Assembly (NCBI GenBank): GCA_030533445.1
Contig: CM060066.1
Coordinates: 36,340,235 to 36,404,234 of the forward strand
From: Cyprinodon diabolis
Taxonomy: Eukaryota; Chordata; Actinopteri; Cyprinodontiformes; Cyprinodontidae
Direction of reading: 5' to 3'
DNA length: 64,000 nt
Shown: piece after piece, positions 49,901 to 62,040 of the stretch
Position numbering within the stretch: the stretch's first letter is position 1
How the letters are laid out: each line of letters starts with the position of its first letter
Notes under the pieces: model-generated
What the model saw: the letters and a program-made list of their open reading frames with translations, nothing else
Database searches by the model: none
What the model was told of the DNA's origin: nothing
Position numbers and translations under genes: made by a program

Positions 49901-50217
49901 TTTATTTGAAATGTTTTATATCTCTTTGAAGTTTTTAACTTTTCTGGATATTTCTTTTTGAACTGTATCTGAGTAGTTTTTTTTTAGTTTTCTTTAGACT
50001 TTTAGATTAATATAGATAATTCAACAATTATAGTGATTACAATTCTGGCCTCCTTAAAGTAATAGAAGCTTGAGTATAGATTATTGTAAAAATCACGAGC
50101 TGTATTGCACTAAACACATTCCTTTTCTATGGTATCAAACTTCATCTGGAAAATTAGGATGGACTTTTTTCTCTGTAATGCTATAACTTGCATCATTCTC
50201 ACAGCTTTACTGATGAC
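43935..50217. other. Long anonymous stretch of intron 3
   Basis: About 6.3 kb with no exon, promoter cluster or bounded repeat that I can support. An (AT)n tract lies near 45387-45404. Small fragments such as TAGGGCTGAAAACTT near 48642 look like isolated hAT ends. Confidence 0.45.
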
Positions 50218-50745
50218 CAGATGTGGGTAGAGTACCCAAAATCTGAACTCGAGTAAGAGTGGCAGTACTTGAGTTTTTTTTTTTTTTAACTGAAGTAAAA
50301 GTAAAAAATTTATTTAGCGATCTATTGTGATATTCGGCTGCCCGATATAATAATGATCTTCAGTTCCCAGTATCAATTAAAAAAAAAATCAATTTTTTTT
50401 ACCTAAAACAATGAGGGAAAATGGGCTACCTCTGAACCGTCACTCTGGCAGATAGAACTGTGAAGCCCTTTTACTATGCGGCGCAGCGCTATATCTCTAG
50501 TCGCAGTCGCAATAGGAAATGTAGACTCACTCAAACCCCAAACAACATGAATACCAAAATAATAACTAAATGATCAATACCTGCAGATGAACATATGCAG
50601 TACTTGCTTTTTTATCTATTCATTTAATTTTGATAGCTGGGAAAAATATTGTAATAGATATGCAATAGTGATATTGCAATATTACTGATATCGTATTGTC
50701 ACCCAAGTATCGTGGCACGTACCGTATCGCAATACCCATGGAAAT
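50218..50745. repeat. Transposon-derived fragments, unresolved
   Basis: CAGATGTGGGTAGAGTACCC with AAGTAAAAGTAAAAA resembles one end of the hAT at 56124-56729. ATATTGCAATATTACTGATA and CAAGTATCGTGGCACG further on resemble a different hAT end. No matching partners or duplications were found. Confidence 0.4.
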
Positions 50746-50870
50746 ATGTGGTATGTCAGTTCTAAATAACATTGCAGAAAGGCTTAACTGTCTTTTAAGA
50801 GTTTGAAATCGTAAAGAGGGCATCTTGTTTCTTCCACTCTATGCGTATGTACTCTTTTCTATGGGTTTAA

Positions 50871-51554
50871 AGGTATACTATGCAACCGGTGTGGATTTTC
50901 CAGCGAGGCTCCCCCCAGAGGGCGAAAGTAAAAGTGCACTCTCGTAAATATGCACAGCTGTTCTCCTGGTTTCTCCGTCAAGCGAAGCGCGGTTGTTTTG
51001 AGCTTAGCAGACAGGCGAATGCAACAAATGACTAACACAGTGAAAGTATGAACATGCACACAGAGAGAGGGAAACCATTCCAATGTTACTTACAATCGTA
51101 TCAGCAGAAACGCCAGGTCCGCGTCAGCCTTGCAGCCTTCTTTTTATTTTAGCTCTCGCCATTCGGAAAAAGCTTGCCCGATGTTCACCCGTGTACGACT
51201 CCTCTCTCTGTCCAGAGCCCTTTTCCTCTTTCTTGCCTGCTCCGACATGGGCTTTCGCTGTTTTCTCGCTGGTTCCGCCATGATAACTGCACAAATATCG
51301 CCACTGTGCTAGCAACGAGCATGCCTTTCACTGGGGGCGTGTAGCAGTTCTCGCCGTAAAGCAAGACCGACTCTCGCGAGACTTCTGAGCCTGTGGGTGC
51401 GGGTCGAGGGCTCCTGCAATTGCAAGTGCGGTATTTCCCCCACAGACCACCAGGGCGGCCGTGAATACCTTTGTTCAACCTGAAATGACTCATTTAATCA
51501 TCCAAAACGTTATGGAACACATTAATTAACGGAAAAATGTTGCATAGTGTGCCT
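50871..51554 (-). mobile_element. TTAA-target DNA element, copy B, with a short ORF
   Basis: TTAA flanks both sides (50867-50870 and 51555-51558). The ends AGGTATACTATGCAAC and the complement of AGGCACACTATGCAAC match copy A. It is 684 bp and uninterrupted, and it carries the minus-strand ORF at 51144-51281. The TTAA target points to piggyBac or Kolobok. No transposase is present. Confidence 0.85.
51144..51281 (-). CDS. 45-residue basic peptide encoded in the TTAA element
   Basis: The ATG at 51281 (minus strand) sits in ATCATGGCG and opens MAEPARKQRKPMSEQARKRK, then RALDRERSRTRVNIGQAF and SEWRELK before TAA at 51144. The N-terminal two thirds is strongly basic (many Lys and Arg), so it may bind nucleic acid or act as a nuclear-localisation signal. 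From memory, a motif like RTRVNIG-AF-WREL recurs in fish transposon-associated and domesticated proteins, where it continues further. Here it is cut by the stop. The region is missing from copy A, where a nested element took its place. Whether it is ever translated is unknown. It may be the first exon of a longer protein, with splicing before the stop. Confidence 0.45.
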   Translation of the reverse strand: MAEPARKQRKPMSEQARKRKRALDRERSRTRVNIGQAFSEWRELK

Positions 51555-51558
51555 TTAA

Positions 51559-53735
51559 CACATAGCATCCCAAAAATGCATCAAAGCTTGCAGTCTTAGT
51601 CTGACAAAATACTGCAGGGGTAAAAATGCATTTGCAAGGCACTCAGTGTATGTTGAATTGATTTTAATCTCCATTACAAGTGTAACTCTAGCAGTGCAGA
51701 TCCCTTCTGCGGGGTGCTGAAGATATGCATGACCTGTGAACAGGAAGGTCTTACCTGACATCCACCAGCTTGGCTCTCTGTTTTTCCTTTAATCCTTCAC
51801 ATCTAATTGCCTAGTAGAAAACAATACAACAGCTACGTGTTATTGATTCCTCTTTGTTAACTTTTACTACAGCCTTGTGGAGTGTTTGGACATCTGTAAA
51901 ACTTCAACGCTTTTTGTTTGACATAATCTTGTACAATGACGAAGCAAAATATGCTGAAATGCTCCTTTGCTTCTTCTCCTTTTCTAATGCAGGAAATGAT
52001 CCTTGGCTATATCTTCGTCCTTCATTTAGCTCTCTGCTTTCAGAAATGTTTTGGATAATGCTACCCTTGTCTAGGCTTTTATCTGGTAATAATTGCTTTC
52101 ATCTCAGTTGAGATGAGTGACTTAGATACATCTGATCTGATGCACATCTCTTTTCCTTTTTTTCCTTTAAGGTTTCTCTTTATATAACAAGTTTTTTTAA
52201 ATCACACCAATGTCACACACATTATTTATTTGGATGATGATGCAGGTGGCTGAGGATATTTTGACCTTGAATTTGTTAAATAATGAGGACAGAGAGGGAG
52301 ACACTCTGACTCTCTCTGCTCTGTACCTACTTGTATGGGTATTTGTATTTTGTCAGAATCCATATCCCTTCTGAGTTTCCAATTATAGGATTGCACCATA
52401 TAATTTTAGAGGTGTTCTACGATAAACAAGAACATTATTTTGTTGCTCTCACAGCCTGGGAAAACAGTCTGTTTTGGGATTCTCACTGATTGTTCTTGAC
52501 ACAGTGACTGGGCAGGATGTTTGTCTGGCAGCGTGTCTTAGAATGGTTGCGCGATTGGTCAGCATTTTTATAGGTGTTGTTAAGTAGGAAATGCAGATTT
52601 GAGGTTTTCCCCTTTTGTTTTCAGGTGGGAAATGCCCCCCTTATTTTAGGTGCTGAAGTCTTTATACTGATTGGTTATGTCATGGATAGTTGTGATGGTT
52701 GGCTTGCCAAAGTAGTTAGAAAATATGACTTCCCCTCCTCATCAATTGGAAAAATGCCTTTGTGCTGCTTTTGTGTTTTTAATTTGCGGTAGTGTCGTGA
52801 GCTATAGTAGATAGGTCTTTAGATTAGTTTGGGATCTGAGATTCTTGCCAAGTGTGGGTACGCTGAGGGAAGTCAAACATGTCCTTTCCATCAACAGAGC
52901 AAGAACAATTCAGGTTTTCTGTGGAGTATGCAACAAGGTTTATGATCCTCATTTAAAGAGATTACTATTATACCTATTATACCCTAATTAGCAGACAGGG
53001 TTCAGAAAGACCTTTCCCCCACCATTTCCTTTTGCAGAAACTGGAGAAAAGTCCTGGTAATTGATCATTTTTTGGAGAACTGGAATAGTTCCATTAAAAT
53101 GTCAACTCACCATTGCCACCAGGCTACATAAGTAAAAATCTGTATGACAATTCTCACAGTGACACAAATTAAGAATTTATTTAAGTGTATATAATACAAA
53201 TCTAGATGAACAACTATTGGTCACAAAACTTGAAAAGTAACTACCATGTTGAAACACTGCATTTACACATACAGAACAGCAGCAATAAAGCAGCAAAGTA
53301 CAGTTTAGTACTAAAGCTCATTCTTGCCTCGTAGCATTTGGAAACAGAGTGCAAGTTTTGAAGCCTTTGCCACACTAAGACGATTCCTCAACTTGTTCCT
53401 CAATGTGTTACTAATAGCCTTTAAATGGTAGGAAAACGCTTTCTTGGATACTCAGATTACACCAGCTGGCTTTCTTTTTCTTCAATTTCTTCTTCTATTC
53501 ATGCCCCCAAACCATCATGGTTTATAGATATTGAATCACACATCAAGGTTATTACTGGATTTGGGCCTGCTTAAGGCAAAATATTCACCAAAAGAAACAA
53601 AATTTTCCAGTAAATTTGACCTTTTCAGTTTCTTCCAGAAAAACTGGCTACTTCCGGCCGGAATAATAGCATGGAAAAATCCTGGAGAAAAGAAAAAAAC
53701 TTGTAAGTAAAAGGATTTATTAAAGTATTAATTTA
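51559..53735. other. Intron 3 sequence without recognised gene
   Basis: Nothing recognised. Confidence 0.5.
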
Positions 53736-53743
53736 ATCAGAAT

Positions 53744-54071
53744 TGGGGCTGAAAAAATTTGCGATTCATTGATTATTAAAATAATTGTCAACTGATTTAG
53801 TAATTGATCAGTCGGTAACTGGAGTTTACAGACTCTAAAACATGCCTTAAACTGACAGAGGAACCCACCCTGAGAAGCAATTATACCCCCCAAAAAAGTA
53901 AACATTTTGCATTTTAGATTAAATCTTTTTTGGGTATCAATATGCTCCATTCATCACTCCTGAGGTGGAAAAGGTTTAGAACCTTTGGCTATCTGATTTT
54001 TAATCAATTAATCGAAAAAAAATAATTGACAGATTAATCAATTTCCCAAATAAATGTGGGTTGCAGCCCTA
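53744..54071. mobile_element. hAT-type MITE with exact 8-bp target duplication
   Basis: The duplication atcagaat occurs at 53736-53743 and 54072-54079. The ends are TGGGGCTGAAAAAATTTGCG and ...GGGTTGCAGCCCTA. It is 328 bp with no coding. ATTGATTA-type motifs near both ends resemble the copy A to C family, but the centre differs. Confidence 0.8.
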
Positions 54072-54079
54072 ATCAGAAT

Positions 54080-55788
54080 ACTATTTCCAGTCAGAAGAAA
54101 CAGGATAGTAAAATTAAAAGATTTGTTTAAACCTAAACTTGCCATCTCTAGCATTAATTTGGCATAACTGTAATAGTATTGTCAGTCGAATGTTGTTGTT
54201 CTAAAGATAAATATCATGATTCACATCATGAAAGTCTGCACCCCCCCCCCCCCCAAAAAAAAAAAAAAAACAATGCCAAGTTTACTTAACATTACATTGT
54301 TTAAAGAAGTCTCCAACCTCCCTTTACAATGAATTACTACAATTCTGGTGTTTATTATGCCAGCAAGAAAAGCTTACATCAAACTTTGCAAGCAAGGTAG
54401 CTTTCATTTACTCATAATTAGATGTTTCTTTTAGAAATTGACTGCTGCTTCGATATCAGTTTAACTTTGTTAAAGAGGGCAGATTCTTTATGCACCACAG
54501 CCCAAATGGCCACAATATATCCTTGGCTCGTTTGATCAATACTAATAACTCTTCCCTATACATGCTGTTGCTGTGGGGAAAAGATTTAGTCACAGGACTA
54601 ATTATTTCCAAACAAAACAAATTGCCAAATTTATAATTACAACAACTTGGAGATCTGTTTAATTATTCATCATTGGTCATGTCTGTGTGTACTATCTGAT
54701 GCATATCTGATGCAGAGAACTGCTGAATCTGTTCTTGATCTAATGGACAGGTTTTAGTAAATTTTAAATTTGACCCTCAGTAGAGGCACACGTTGTCCCG
54801 ACATCACACAGAGTCTAAAACAGCACCATTCCCCAAGCTCTATCTCTGGGCTAATGGTTTGTGGCACTCCTGCCTGCTTCAGTCCCTCCTCAATCACCAA
54901 GTTGTGCAAGTGACCCTGCAGGTGGCTGGAAATGAGGGCAGCAGTTGATTAGATCAGAGGATAGCAATATAATAGGCACCTGGCTGTTCTGGATAAGAAT
55001 CATGGCTCAGATACACCTGCAGAACCACAGATCAGTTTGACTGCTGCTAAAGTGTCCTGCAGGTAGTTAAGGTCAGCTTTTTATTGAAATATTTCCATAC
55101 TTTATTCATAATTTCATCCTCATTAAAAGGCTATATTGAGTCCAAGTTGTGGTTTTTCCTAATAAGACAAAATATTTTTTTATCATAAGAGTCCAAACAT
55201 ACTTAAGTATTCTTTTCATGTTCTGAACAGCAGACCCCCCCAAATACTGTTTGGCGACAGAGCTGAAGTATTCTGGTGAACACTTTCTGAAGCTGGCCTT
55301 GCTGTTCGTAGACATCATGAAGATCCAATTGTTCAACTGTAGTGTCAACAACTCTAAAGACGATTAAGGAGCGTAATGCTTCAAAACATGTAATGTAAAA
55401 CGTCTTAAAGCCCCTTTAGATGTATACACCATAGACTTTGTATGTAAACCAGGTGCCCTTTACATGAAAATCAACTGGATTATAAAATATTACCACTAAC
55501 CATGTTTTTCGTTAAAATGTTAGTTAATGAAGTTATTCTCCGTGTGCAAGGAATGAATATCTTTACTTCATAATCATAGGACTATATGTAAGCTAAAGTA
55601 GAAGCTGTACGGTGGAGTTGGTGATAGAGGAATTCCCAGAAGCCCACAAACATCCAACTCATGAGCTCTCCTCTTGCAGATCTGTCAGCATACATCTGTG
55701 GAAGATAAAAAAAAAAAAATCTGTAGGTATGTTTAAACATGGATATATAAAGTGGGAAACATTCTGCTAAACTAGGTTCACATGAAAA
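54080..55788. other. Intron 3 sequence with a C14-A16 tract
   Basis: A poly(C)-poly(A) tract lies at about 54241-54270. No exon is recognised. Confidence 0.5.
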
Positions 55789-55970
55789 GCCATTTTAAGG
55801 AGAAAGCATGTTTTTCGTTTATCCAAGGTAAATTGGAAGGCCTCTATCAGATCAATAAATCATTTTCTTTAAACTGAGGGGAAACAGTTTATGATTAACA
55901 CCTACATTAATATAAATGGTCAAAACCTTTATGCAAAATCTTTTACATTTTTAGTTTGGCCTCAGACACT
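55789..55970 (+). repeat. 180-bp direct duplication, copy 1
   Basis: From GCCATTTTAAGGAGAAAGCA to TAGTTTGGCCTCAGA this segment recurs at 60389-60566 with only about ten differences. It has no inverted ends and no coding. Confidence 0.85.
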
Positions 55971-56115
55971 TTCTATTCACTTTTAAACTGTGGTGTAAGT
56001 TAGCAGGAACCCTGGCCAGGTTTAACAGCTCTCTTTTGGATTCCCACTGCTATTACCGCATGGTTAGTTTAGCTAGTCTAGAAACCAGTCTGATCTGTCA
56101 ATGGAATTCCCTTTC
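55971..56115. other. Short intronic gap
   Basis: Nothing recognised. Confidence 0.4.
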
Positions 56116-56123
56116 TCTATAAG

Positions 56124-56729
56124 CAGAGATGGCAAAAGTACTCACTTTCCGTACTTGAATAAAAGTACAGATACTTGTGTTAAAAAATACTCTGGTAAAA
56201 GTGGAAGTACTGATTAAACTTCTTTACTCAAGTAAAAGTAACAAAGTACAGGCTTGTAAATTTACTTAAAGTATAAAAGTAAAAGTAGAAACCACTTTTT
56301 TCATGCCGTTGCCTACATTTTAAATGGATGTCTGTCAATAGGACTAGATCTCCGTTGTGTTCATTTTCAATCATATCGTCATCCATACTACTATGCTAAC
56401 GCCACCGCCACCAAGCTGCAATGATCTGCCACGAATGAATACCGCCGAATCTGTCGATTCATCTTGTAGTGGTGCTTCAAATGCAATGTAGATTCCCATC
56501 CAATTAGATTGAATTTGGTATTGATGACGTGAAAAATAATGACGGTAACTCCATTGAAATGATTCAAAACTAAAGTAACGAGCCAATTTTTTAAAATGTA
56601 AGGAAAAATTGTAAGGAGTAGAAGTAAAAAGTCGCCATAAAAATAAGTAGTAAAGTAAAGTAAAAATATCAGAAAAATCTACTTGAGTACAGTAACGAAG
56701 TATTTGTACTTCGTTACTTCCCATCTCTG
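56124..56729. mobile_element. hAT-type MITE with exact 8-bp target duplication and CAGAG ends
   Basis: The duplication tctataag occurs at 56116-56123 and 56730-56737. The ends CAGAGATGGCAAAAGTACTC and the complement of CAGAGATGGGAAGTAACGAA have the classic hAT CAGAG start. Many subterminal AGTAAAAGTA and AAGTACTT motifs sit at both ends, as expected for transposase-binding repeats. It is 606 bp and non-coding. Confidence 0.9.
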
Positions 56730-56737
56730 TCTATAAG

Positions 56738-59289
56738 AGAGTATTCATATGTATGCTCATCAAATACGACTTGATACTCTAACTACAAATAAGTTTTGAT
56801 GTGCATCTTCTGTCTTAAAACATCTTAAAATGACTTTTTGTGCTAAAATAATTCATAGAGAATAGACTATTTATTAAAAAACCTTAGAAAGCACTGCAGC
56901 ACATCCCATTCCTCTACAAACCCAGAGTCCACTGGATCTGTAGTGGGACCAAAACCCCAGGAAAGCGAATTTACTTGGTAAAGGTATATGGAAACCCTAC
57001 TCTGACTCTCTAAAGCCCAGGCTTTTGAGTTGCAAAAGAAAAGGAGCTATTCAGTACCTTGCAAATCTATCTTGTATCTTGTAATGCCATAAAAAAGTAT
57101 GTTATTGATAAATTTTGTAGTGTTTATGCAAAACAAAACATTATTTACAGCCTTCAAAGAACAGCTGGATTTATACAATGAAAGAACTAACCACACTGGA
57201 CCTAATTATGAGGGGGACTACTGATGGCAGTCATTGCTGGTTATGTAAGGTTAAGTTAGGGCTGTAAAGTGGGCTAAATAATATAGATGCCCAGATTTTA
57301 ATATAAATGGCATGCACACGTTTCTTTCCAGTACTAACACAGACAATGTAAAAAACAAAACAAAAACATTTATCTTTTTTATTGTTATACCGCAAAACGT
57401 TACAAATCTTAAAGGGTACATTATCTATAAATGTTAATAGCTTTGCTATGCACTGGATACACAAGAATAGCCATGCTATATTTAGGGGATTTCCTCCTTA
57501 AGACGTACTGCCAGTTTCTTGTATTACATCTTTGAAGATCAGCTTAATGTCGCCCAAGTTGAAAATTGGGTACATCATCTTGTCATTTTTTATTTTTTAC
57601 TACTCCTTATACTGTCATAAACTTGGTTGCCGTAGCTGGATAGTAATCATAGATAGTAGTTTATATTTGCCATTTATACAGATGAATTACTGAAATATTT
57701 TCGCGTTTTATGAAGACTACAAATTAAAGAGGAAATTGTGTAAAGAGTACATGCTTCACCTGTTTCAGACCCCCTCAAGGTGAAGGATCCTAATTAGAAA
57801 TGTCTGAGAATGAGTTTTGAGTGCTTCTCAGATCTCTGATTTTAATTGGACTGGTGCTTTAGAGGTCTCTCTTTCCCTTCTCTATCACAAATTTGCAGGA
57901 GCATTACTACATTTACAGAGATTTGAAATTAATGTTGCTTGGTATCACATCCTTAATCAGATCCTTAACCACCTATGTATTGTGTGTGCTAATTGATGGG
58001 GCTATTATGAATTGTTTTATTATTTACAATAAGACTAGTACACCTCAGTAATAGGATTTGTTCTTTAAATAAACTGATGGAAAAGGCAATTTGGAACAAT
58101 AACCTCACTGCATTTAAACATAGAAGACCCTCTATGTAGTGTGGGAGCACGAGAAGTGGTCAAACTTGCTAAGTGATTGCTTTCCGGTAGAAGACAGGAA
58201 GCCGAATTGATTTCTCAGTTCCGACTATATATACAGAAGAAGTTTCAGGAGGGATTGTGAGGGCTTTTAAGTCATTATAGCAATTAGTTTTTTCATGTTT
58301 ATCTCCAAGCCCTGCTTGGTGGATATGATCACACCCCTTTAAACGTTCCACCCTGCAGTGTTCAGTGGGTTTGGACCTTCTGCCGGTTACTTAACTCATG
58401 TCACTTAGTCAGAAGCAGCAGCACTGTTCTGACTCAGATTGCTCTCTTCCAGCATCCCGCTTGTTTGAGGAAAACTTGATATAAAGGGGTGTGTTTGTTT
58501 CTACTGGGTATTTGCTGTGCATTACATTTAAAAATGTCAGTGATCCAAGCACAGTTCTTTAACATTCTGGAGAAAGTGTTATGAACTTTAGAAGGAAAAT
58601 CCTTATACGGTATTTTTAGAAGAACTGAGCTGTCCTCTATAAATCCAAAGAAATTGATTTGCTGTAGAGGAAGAATTGTGCAGGGACCGTAGTGTTGACA
58701 GGAGGTGAGCTTTGGCCTGATTGGATGGTGACGTCTCTCTCCCTCTGCTTCGATGGACCTGCTGTGAACTGAGTCAGCCTGGACACACTGGCCTCAGCAG
58801 GACTGGTGTCACCAGGGAAATGACTATCTACTCTAACTCTGCTGTAATTTGTCATGGGAGTTTAAATGACTGTCCTTCATTTGCTTTAGGGTGACCCTTA
58901 CTCCAGGTCAGTTGTCAGAACTGGTTTGGTTTCGTAAGGTTCATCAGGTTAGTTAGGAGCACGGTGTTGGAACAAGGATAGAGGACCTGACCCACGTATG
59001 AATTTCCTCAGTTGGAAAAAAAGACCAATAATAGACCAAGAAAAAAAGTTTAAAATTTTAGTTTACTGTTTGTTTTTTCACTGTAACCTTAGAGGTTGTT
59101 GTTTGTCAGTCCCTTTAGATGAAATATTGTTCAATATTTTGAAATAGGCACTTGAAACCAGATGATTACAGGCACTCTATAATCATAACCTTGAATCAGC
59201 TGGAGCATCTCCTGTTTTAGGTCAGCCAATAAACCAAAAGTATTTCTGTTTGCCGAATCCCCAAATATTGACAAGATTTTGAATATCTT
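56738..59289. other. Intron 3 sequence without recognised gene
   Basis: Nothing recognised. Confidence 0.5.
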
Positions 59290-59880
59290 TTTCAAAGACA
59301 CGTGTAGTTACAGTTTCATTGTATTTGGTTGAATTGCATTTAAAATGTTTAAGATGAACAAAATACTTTCTTCTACAACCTCTTTGCTCACAGACATCCG
59401 ACTAGATCAGTACTCTTTGAAGGCCACTACAAATGGTTGACTTTCTTATCTGTAAGCCTCTTTGTTAACTTGGGATCATTTGATTAATTGTCTAAATAAC
59501 AAAGAAAAACTTAGCTTCCTGTATCAAGTCTTAAGGTGTTACTTCAGTATTTCCATGTCATGCTTTATTTTCTCATAATACCATCACTTTTGGGAAGTGT
59601 GCCACTACCTCATGTCTCACAATATTTCCACAGCATGATGATGCCATCTTTGTACTTCACAATTTGAACTGTGTCATTGGGTTTGCAAGTATTTCTCTTA
59701 ATCATCCAAATGTGACAACTGTCATCGTGGCCAAACACGTGAGTTTTAATGTTATCAGAGTACAAAGCAATGATTGTATACACAAACTGTCATCAGGGTT
59801 TTTATTCTGCTTCTAAGGCAGTAGCTCTCCGCTTCAAGTGACCTTTCAGTCCATGGCACTGCAGGGCTTATTTCACCGTG
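59290..59880 (-). pseudogene. Decayed Tc1-like transposase (Tana/salmonid-type) remnant
   Basis: Read on the minus strand, the order of blocks follows the transposase gene of the fish Tc1 family as I know it. Examples are ACTGAAAGGTCACTTGAAGC, GTACTCTGATAACATTAAAA, GTGTTTGGCCACGATGACAG, GTGAAGTACAAAGATGGCAT, CATCATGCTGTGG and AAGTGATGGTATTATGAG. Substitutions are many and there is no long open frame. It is dead, and neither terminus was identified. Confidence 0.7.
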
Positions 59881-60388
59881 AATAGCAACACGCTGAAAAG
59901 CTTAAGCCAGCATCTTTACAATGTCTTTAATTGTTTCATACAAATGTTTTACAGCAAAACACCTCCTAACTGTACAGTACATTGGCCAATTATTCCTTTG
60001 GTGATTATACTCAAATATAATTGTATGAACAGCTGAATTTAGCACCCAGTAACATGTCACAGGAAGACCTATGTTTTTCTTAGCATGAGCCAAGCAAACG
60101 GTCAAGGTGAAGGAGAGGAGCAAGGGGTGTGCAAAGTGCAAGGTCAGCATAAGCCAGGTAAGAAAACAAACAGAATAGTGGCAGGTCAAACTGACAAAGA
60201 AAAACCCTCCATTCAGTAGATAATTTAGCATATTGAATGTTGAATGCTTTCCAGAAGCACCCATACACTTAACATATCAGTGGACTTCTGTCTAAACAAG
60301 ACGTCTTTACTACAGTTTCCAAATCATCTGCATACTTTACTACTTGGTTAATTTCAATATACAAGAAGGAGAGGAACAGGGAGATGAG

Positions 60389-60566
60389 CCATTTTAAGGA
60401 GAAAGCATGTTTTTCGTTTATCTAAGGAAAATTGAAAGGCCTCTATCAGATCAATAAATCGTTTTCTTTCAACTGAGAGGAAACAGTTTATGATTAACAC
60501 CTACATTAATATAAATGGTCAAAACCTTTATGCAAAATCTATTACATTTTTAGTTTGGCCTCAGAG
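60389..60566 (+). repeat. 180-bp direct duplication, copy 2
   Basis: This is the same orientation as copy 1 (55789-55970), 4.6 kb away. It lies next to a GAGAGGCACAGGGAGATGAG sequence, which itself recurs in part just upstream of the copy (GAGGAACAGGGAGATGAG near 60371). Confidence 0.85.
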
Positions 60567-60569
60567 AGG

Positions 60570-61134
60570 CACAGGGAGATGAGTCAGAGCAGAGCAGGGA
60601 AAGAGAAAAAGAGCAGCAGCATACCAGCCACCACTACACCATCAAAATGTACTTTTTAATTTAAAATTTGATTGTCCAGTATTTGGTAAAAAACTGAGAT
60701 ACGCATTGGTGAAAACAGTGAAGTTTATCATGCCTGGTCAGGCAGCTCTCTGGATGCCCAGTACCCGTTAACCTCTGATCCTAGAATAGCTCCTGGACAC
60801 ACCTTTCCCTAGCATGTACCTTTAGTCACATTATTCTCAGACTTTTTTAGTTGTACCATAATCTTTGGCCAGGGCGATTTTTTTGAGTTTATTTTTTCCA
60901 AGACCATTTTGTTTGAGCATGGTTGAAAAGCAATGTCTAAGCTTCATTTGTTCATTTTCGCTGTACTGTTACTTCTTTTTACTTTTGTGAGTTTCAAGCT
61001 ATTTCTCTGACCATTGTGGGTTTTTCTTTGATTAAATGAGAGGTACTAACAGTTTTGTCGATGCGTTTAGTGGCCGAACAGCCATCAGACTATTTTTCTT
61101 GTAAAGATCAATGCATAAAACAAAGTTTAGATTA
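60570..61134. other. Intron 3 sequence without recognised gene
   Basis: Nothing recognised. Confidence 0.5.
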
Positions 61135-61457
61135 GCTTTATGTAGGGCTGGTTATTGTTCAAACATTTTCTGTTCCGGTACCAATGCCGATACCTTCAAT
61201 TCGATACTGGTTCCTGAACGATACTTTTTTCGATACCAGTTTTATAATATCAATTCGAAAAAAAAAATAAAATTACACAACATAAAAAAGTACAAATCTT
61301 GAGTTTTATTTTAAGCTCAGATTTTTCCATTTACATTTTTCCTCTTACATAAAAAAAAAAATTCTGTGTCTAATATTCACTGTTACATTGTGAGGACCTT
61401 TTTACTTAGCAGTTTTCCTTTAGAAAAATTACCATGTCTGACAAACAAGCCCGTTGA

Positions 61458-61868
61458 ACGGGATTCTACTGACAGCCCACTGCTGGTATGTGGGGGTCTG
61501 AGCAGCTCCGACAGAAATATTGGAAGGCAGGATGAACTGACTGCACTGATTAAGTTTTCAGGTGGATTTTCCCACTTAAAAACATAATAAAACTGCTTTA
61601 TTCCCACTGATCACAGCAAATATAGCTGCAAGGCAAATAAAGGATAGAGTAGCTCCGCCCAACGCGCGTCAGAGCCACTTTTCGACCGCGCAGCCAGAGC
61701 AGCAAAGCTTCTTCAGCCGCGCGTCAGAAGCTGGTACAAGCAGCAAAAGGAAGCAGCAGACGTGATTTTGCTGCTCCTGCTGCGTCCAGTTTGAAAGCAG
61801 CATGATTCACTCCGCTCTGGGCGGAGCTACTCGCGTTGGGCGGAGCTACTCTATCCTTTGCTCTGCCC
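61458..61868 (-). mobile_element. Partial TGCTGC-type element with foldback duplication
   Basis: The segment is the inverse of about 21275-21635 in the TTAA copy A, with the end CTGCGTCCAGTTTGAAAGCA at 61780-61800. The other terminus is lost. A block TAGAGTAGCTCCGCCCAACG near 61646 recurs in opposite orientation near 61835-61860, so the right side is a small foldback. Confidence 0.6.
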
Positions 61869-61959
61869 ACGGGCTGCTGAGAGGAGGATGGTCGCCCCGG
61901 CTGCGGTCCGCTCTTCTTGCAGTCAAACACCGAGCAACTTTCAGCTCTAAATTGTTTCC

Positions 61960-62040
61960 GTGCACGATGTATTGCATTGCGCACTATTGGCATCAGTCTT
62001 AATAAAGTGAAGCCGCACTTTTGACCTGGCGGGCATTTTA
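61960..62040 (-). pseudogene. BED zinc-finger start of the hAT at 61143-62262
   Basis: The minus strand reads MPARSKVRLHFIKTDANSAQ then CNTSC. The SKVW-HF-K-D-A-C pattern of BED fingers is clear. Arg stands where Trp is usual, and the cysteines are three apart instead of two, so it is damaged. No histidine half is readable in frame. Confidence 0.6.
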
